Of a stretch of 64,000 nucleotides of DNA, positions 60,040 to 64,000 are shown one piece after another. The position numbers and the translations under genes are program-made. The notes under the pieces are model-generated. The model saw nothing but the letters and a program-made list of their open reading frames with translations. It was not told where the DNA came from and ran no database searches. The stretch spans positions 1-64,000 of the forward strand of contig QRFJ01007198.1 of the NCBI GenBank assembly GCA_006176705.1. Direction: 5' to 3'. This DNA comes from Cocos nucifera (taxonomy: Eukaryota > Streptophyta > Magnoliopsida > Arecales > Arecaceae). Position 1 is the stretch's first letter, and every line of letters begins with the position of its first letter.

Positions 60040-61452
60040 TTATCGTTTCTTATTACGGCAGCGCCTTTCGTCGATCTTTAGGCTGGCATCGAATGAATTT
60101 ACCCAGCCATCCCTTTCTAACGAGCTCCTCGATTTCATCTCGGAGCTGGATGCACTCCTTAGTGTCGTGGCTGTGGTCGCGATGGTAGAGGCAGTACTTG
60201 CTTCAGTCACGCTTGTTTGGGGGAGACCGTAACCCTTCTGATCTTGACAGTTGGTTCTTAACTTTGGTGAGGATCTGATTTGAGGAGCATTGAGGGGGTC
60301 GTAGTCATGGAATCTTTTGGGAGGAGGGCTTCTTCGTGCTTCTCTATGAGCTCGAGGAGTTTGGGCCCACCTGCTATCGGAGGGAGTCCGTGGGTGTGGC
60401 CAAACTTCATTCGGCTCTCCATTGCCTGCCAGCCGCTCCCTTAAGGCTTCTTCCGCACGGGCATATCTCTCAGCCCGAGCCAGCAGATCGGCGAAATCCC
60501 TGGGATACCTTTTCTCCAAGGAGAACAGTAAGTTATTTTTCTAAAGGCCACCCTTGAGTGCGGCCATCGCGACAGACTGGTCCAAGTCCCGAACTTCCAA
60601 TGCCGCAATGTTAAATCGGGTGACGTAAGCTCGGATGGATTCCCCTTGCTTCTGCTTGACGTTCATCAGGGAATCTAAACCTCGGCTCGGTCGTCGACTG
60701 CTGATGAAGTGGGCCACGAACTGACTGCTCATTTGGTCAAAAGAGAAGATCATACTTGGCTACAATGCCGAGACCAGTTCCTCACTGCCACATTAGGTAG
60801 ATGGGAAGGCTCGGCACAGCATGGCGTCTGAAGCACCGTGAAGCAGCATCATGGTCTGGAAGGCCTCCAGATGATCAACCGGATCAGAGATCTCATCGTA
60901 GCTTTTATGTTGAGGGAGCTTGAAGTTCAGCGGGATGGGCTCTTGCATTATTTGGAGGGAGAAAGAGGGATCGGTGCGGACATCGGCATGATGAAATGGG
61001 GCGACGTGGTCGAGCTCTTCAATCCATCGATCCATCTCCCACAGTCTGTGATCGAGGGCGTCGTGTCGCTTGCAGATCTTGGGGGGCTTCCAGCTACAAA
61101 TGGGGAAGGTCTCCCCTAGAAGAGAACCATGATCCGAACATGGATCCTCGACTCTCTGTTTCTCCTTCTCAGGGGTGATGGGTATGTTGGCCCTGGTACT
61201 CTTTCTTGGGGCCAATTCCTGACATTCCGATGGTGGATTTCCTGGTGGAGTCACCACCAGGGGCTGCTGTAAGACCTGCATTGCCTCCGCAAGGCCACGG
61301 ACCTATCGGACAAGCAGGTCAAACTGCTTCACATCCACCGCGCATGCAGGTGGAACCTGAGCGATCAGGGTCGAAGCAGGAACAGATGGATCTGGATGGG
61401 ATCGGAATGCGGAGGCCGCCGATCGTCGAGTTGAGGCTCTCCTAGGAGGCAT
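60040..61452 (-). pseudogene. Element H gag (Tat-type retrotrans_gag), stop-interrupted
   Basis: Reads from ATG 61452 (MPPRRASTRRSAASAFR) in one frame to about 60280. Stops: TAG at 61303-61305, two near 60790-60750 and one near 60538; the first and last look like CAG to TAG changes. The capsid core has the family phrases IMQEPIPLNFKLPQHKSYD, DPVDHLEAFQTMMLL and CRAFPST (61000-60800), then MSSQFVAHFISSRR and ESIRAYVTRFNIAALEV (60753-60541) and FADLLARAERYARAEEAL (60519-60420). A C-X2-H-X3-H-type zinc knuckle (CLYHRDHSHDTKEC) lies at about 60150-60200 in a shifted frame, so one frameshift precedes it. Capsid role; no enzyme domain. The start ATG was chosen because it opens the frame with the MPPRR-type basic N-terminus. 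Confidence 0.85.
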
Positions 61453-61559
61453 TTTCTATTTGGAAGAGAACTCTGGTAAGGAAGAAGAGGGATCTCCAGA
61501 GAGAGAGAAATAGTCACCGAGCACTCCTTTAAGAATAAGAAAATCTCGAAGGTTCAAGC

Positions 61560-61578
61560 CCTCCTTCTAGCACCAATC
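61560..61578 (-). other. Primer binding site region of H
   Basis: Minus strand GATTGGTGCTAGAAGGAG follows the LTR end. TGGTGCTAGAAGGAGGG would pair with a tRNA 3' end finishing in CCA; I cannot name the tRNA. It differs from both the Met site of the Copias and the Asp site of F. Confidence 0.6.
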
Positions 61579-62195
61579 TGTTGACGCAGAATCTCATCAT
61601 CATCGAAATTTATTGGAGTGGAGGCCAATGAGATCGCCGTCGGAGACCTACAAAATAAAGTCCCATCCAAAGTCGATGGGGGGTGGCTCCGACAGGACCC
61701 TCCGATGATCAAGTCAGCTCCAGTCAATAGGAATGGAGTGCTCAGTGTGGAGTTCGGTAGTGTTTAGAGGAGGAGAAAAGGATTTTTCAGAACCTGACGT
61801 AAGCGTATCTAGAGGATCCTTTTTATAGAGGGAGCTTATTGTAACTGCTTTGATTAATGATTACCGTAACTATCCTAATCCATGCCGATCGTTATTGACT
61901 TTAAATATCGATCATTATTGACTTGATAAATGCTGATCGTTATTATCGTGTAACCATTTAGTAGTGGGATCGCCTGCAGGAATCCATCAACAGTCTGTAA
62001 GAAGTTTTGCTTTCATAGAAGTTCGGCCACTGAAAGTTCGATCGTTGGGAGTTTGAAGGAGCTCGACTGCTTAGTAGTTCGGTCGGCTGTAATAGTTTGG
62101 TCAAGACTCATCCGCCGAAGTTCTTCCGTGGCTACTAGTCGCATCAGGCTGGGCACCGAACTTGACTTCGGTAGGAGCGGGATTTATCCCCAATA
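61579..62195 (-). repeat. Element H 5' LTR
   Basis: TGTTGACGCAGAATC to TTTATCCCCAATA. The terminal ACA has become ATA. Differences from 58336-58949 are mostly transitions. Confidence 0.9.
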
Positions 62196-62540
62196 AATTA
62201 TATTTTAGATCTATTTATTTACTATTTTTGATATTATAATTATTATAATAATATCTAAAAAATAATAAATAAAATTATTTAATTTTAAACATCATATAAG
62301 ATATGATTGATGCATGTCTAGACTAGTTGTAGAATAGTTCTACATAGTTGTCTATATTAGAGTTTATTTTGGTAAGATCAATTTAAATCTAATTTTTTAG
62401 ATTATTATGAGATAATATAGATCTGAAAACATGCATGATTCGATACATGAGATGTATGCAAAATATGCCATGATTAGATCTAATTTGTATATGAGATATA
62501 TGATATAGATCTAAAATTGTTTTGTAGTATTGACATGTTC

Positions 62541-62665
62541 CTGATTAAGGCGTTCCTCTTGGCCGTCCGGTCATAAGAATGAAGAAGGGTTTAAAGGCCC
62601 TCTCTTCCCATTCGATGGGGTGTTCTTATGATGTGTAGGGGTGCTGCGTGTTCGTCCTTAATCAG
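62541..62665 (+). other. Nested inverted repeat in G leader
   Basis: Outer arms CTGATTAAGG (62541-62550) and CCTTAATCAG (62656-62665); inner arms TCATAAGAA (62571-62579) and TTCTTATGA (62623-62631); apical CCCAT-TCG-ATGGG (62607-62619). All three pairs are exact. As RNA this would fold as one long arm with internal loops. Confidence 0.78.
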
Positions 62666-63045
62666 AAAACCAAAACTTACTTTCTGCAAAACCCTAGATC
62701 CTGAAACCCTAGGATTTATTGTGCATATTTTGTTTATGAACCCTACTTAATTAAGAATTAAGATTATGGAATATTAATTAGGTCTAAAATTGAGAATTTC
62801 AGATCTAAGACATATTCATAATACTGGGTTCGGGCTTGGGTAGCTCAATTAGGTCTAAGCGGTTGATCAAACCGAATCAAGAGTTGGTTAGATGGGATCA
62901 ACAATGCTTAAATTGACCAGCCTAATAGGATTAAGTCTGGGTCAAGATCGAGTCACGATCAAGCAAGACCTAATTAGGCTCAGAGGTTAGAGTCTGGATT
63001 GTAGGCTAACCCAATTGGTTCTGGCTCAACAATTTGGTGTCTAAG

Positions 63046-63837
63046 GTAAGTTTGGCACATACGATCGACTGATTTTTAATTGGAAGCTACTCGACCTGAA
63101 TGCATTCTTGTACGAGTTAATGGCATATTCCTTCCACCGATCTCACTTACCTGGCCATATCTGTTGACACAGTTCTGATCTGAGGTGGTCAATAATCCGA
63201 GCTAACCCATGCCACTAGGTTAGTCATAATTGTTATGACTATGACAAGTCTAGTTTAATGAGACCTGAATCAATTCTCCCTAAGAAAAGATTAAGTCTGA
63301 GGTCTTCCACCATTGTAGATGTGCGGGCCCTTCCCGGGGTTGATTGTTCTCGGCTGGATACAGTGGCTCAGTTGCACCGGAAAAGATGCAACCATGTCTA
63401 TTAGGCATTGGATGCTATGGGCTGGAGGATGAGTTGGGCTCAATATTTTGGATACGGTGAGAGACTCAATTAGGAATCCAGTCTATGCAAATGGTGGGTC
63501 TGACTTAACTAAGGAGTGGATCAATATTCTGGATACGGTGAGATTCATGAATTAGAGACCAAGTTTGGGTGCACCATGATTAGAGAATCATTGAACAAGA
63601 GTTGTTCACTCATTGGCTAACCCATCACCAATAACTGTTAGGTGAGGTGATGAGTCAGTTGGTGAGACCGCACCACCCACTAGAAATCATTAATCGTGGA
63701 GATTTTCGCATCTCTACAGAGGGAGTGTAGGGATCCGAGAAAATAGTGGGAGCTAATTTGTTTAAAAATAAAATTCCTAAATAAATTGGTCAAGTCAATA
63801 ATTACAGTATCTAACTAGAATCTTTGACTCTCTACAG
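63046..63837 (+). other. Putative leader intron in G
   Basis: Donor AAG/GTAAGT (GT at 63046), branch-like CTAAC (63811-63815) and acceptor TCTTTGACTCTCTACAG/G (AG 63836-63837), 792 nt in all. The acceptor sits five bases before the gag ATG. A has the same set on the minus strand (13708 to 12920, 789 nt). Splicing itself is inferred. Confidence 0.45.
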
Positions 63838-63842
63838 GAAAA

Positions 63843-64000
63843 ATGTCTGCGTCCAACCCATTGGCACGTATCCTGGACACACATAGACTGACGGACCCAA
63901 TTATAAAGATTGGCTCAGGAACTACAAAATTATTTTGGGTTCCGAGAAGTTAACCCATGTTTTGGACCAGGACCCTCCCACCTTACCAGCCCGTCCATCC
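63843..64000 (+). pseudogene. Element G gag, N-terminal part, cut by window edge
   Basis: ATG at 63843 opens MSASNPLARILDTHRLT. Relative to B, one base is missing near 63890, just after the ACGGACCC run. After that, the +1 frame continues the family capsid text without a stop (NYKDWLRNYKIILGSEKL and on) to the window end. So the visible gag has a single frameshift and no other lesion. It may be one of the less damaged family-1 copies, or the missing base may be a sequencing slip. Confidence 0.75.

Larger units (their letters stand above)
58336..62195 (-). mobile_element. Element H, compact gag-only Gypsy element
   Basis: A 3,860 bp minus-strand element with LTRs of 614 and 617 bp and a perfect AATTA target duplication (58331-58335 and 62196-62200). 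The gag is of Tat type; there is no pol. A 16-copy tandem array fills the 3' untranslated part. It is richer in G and C than its Copia host, which sets it apart as a separate lineage. Confidence 0.92.
62196..63842 (+). other. Element G leader, second piece
   Basis: Continues after AATTA and matches A 12916-14500 in reverse and B 18300-20084. It holds the nested inverted repeat (62541-62665), the donor-like site (63043-63051), the paired TCAATATT.TGGATACGGTGA repeats (63441-63462 and 63521-63543), and a branch-point-like CTAAC plus acceptor-like CTCTCTACAG/G (63811-63838). Confidence 0.8.
55818..64000 (+). mobile_element. Element G, Copia family 1, runs off the window (contains H)
   Basis: Plus-strand element with a complete 2288 bp 5' LTR, a Met-tRNA primer site, a leader split by H, and the first 158 bases of gag at the window edge. 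ATAAC (55813-55817) precedes it as the candidate target site. The visible LTR and leader match A closely. How complete its pol is cannot be judged from here. Confidence 0.9.

Noticed and set aside
60336..61445. Plus-strand open frames opposite the gag of H
   Set aside because: Shadows of the minus-strand gag, which has clear capsid phrases; the plus-strand text has none.

Overview
The window is transposon-dense DNA from a large-genome flowering plant. I found no intact cellular gene, rRNA, tRNA or CRISPR array. Almost every base can be assigned to LTR retrotransposons, several nested inside one another: Ty1/Copia elements primed by a Met-tRNA-type site, and Ty3/Gypsy elements. The AT-rich composition, intron-type signals and LTR families fit an angiosperm. 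A palm-like monocot is my impression only; nothing in the window proves a species.

Layout. Element letters are mine. E (1-17867, minus) is an old gag-only Gypsy element whose 3' LTR runs off the left edge. Its 5' LTR is split by A (6092-17076, minus), a full-length Copia family-1 element. E itself sits in the 5' LTR of B (17868-25564, plus), a decayed family-1 Copia. B is followed directly by C (25565-39810, plus), a family-2 Copia body with no 5' LTR of its own. C's 3' LTR is split by F (31629-39310, minus), a well-preserved gag-only Gypsy element. Next come a decayed Gypsy pol remnant I (39811-42316, minus) and a lone family-2-like LTR (42317-44988, minus). D (44994-55694, minus) is a full-length family-2 Copia. 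G (55818 to beyond 64000, plus) is a family-1 Copia whose leader is split by H (58336-62195, minus), a compact gag-only Gypsy element with a 16-copy tandem array.

How the parts work. In the Copia elements the usual order can be followed: LTR promoter, Met-tRNA primer site, long leader, gag, zinc knuckle, protease, integrase, reverse transcriptase (RT), RNase H, polypurine tract, LTR. All polyproteins seen in full are dead. A has many one-base indels, B has stops and transitions, D has lost its gag capsid region and an RT catalytic aspartate. G is truncated by the window edge and shows one frameshift. The Gypsy elements E, F and H carry gag but no recognisable pol, so they would depend on enzymes made elsewhere.

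Best leads. (1) A leader segment is shared by Copia and Gypsy elements with different primers. (2) Family-1 leaders carry a conserved intron-like donor, branch point and acceptor just before gag. (3) The same leaders carry a nested inverted-repeat stem-loop. (4) Family-1 LTRs carry a dense cluster of WRKY-type W-boxes. (5) An unrecognised reading frame of about 124 codons is fused to Gypsy pol debris at 41914-42285.
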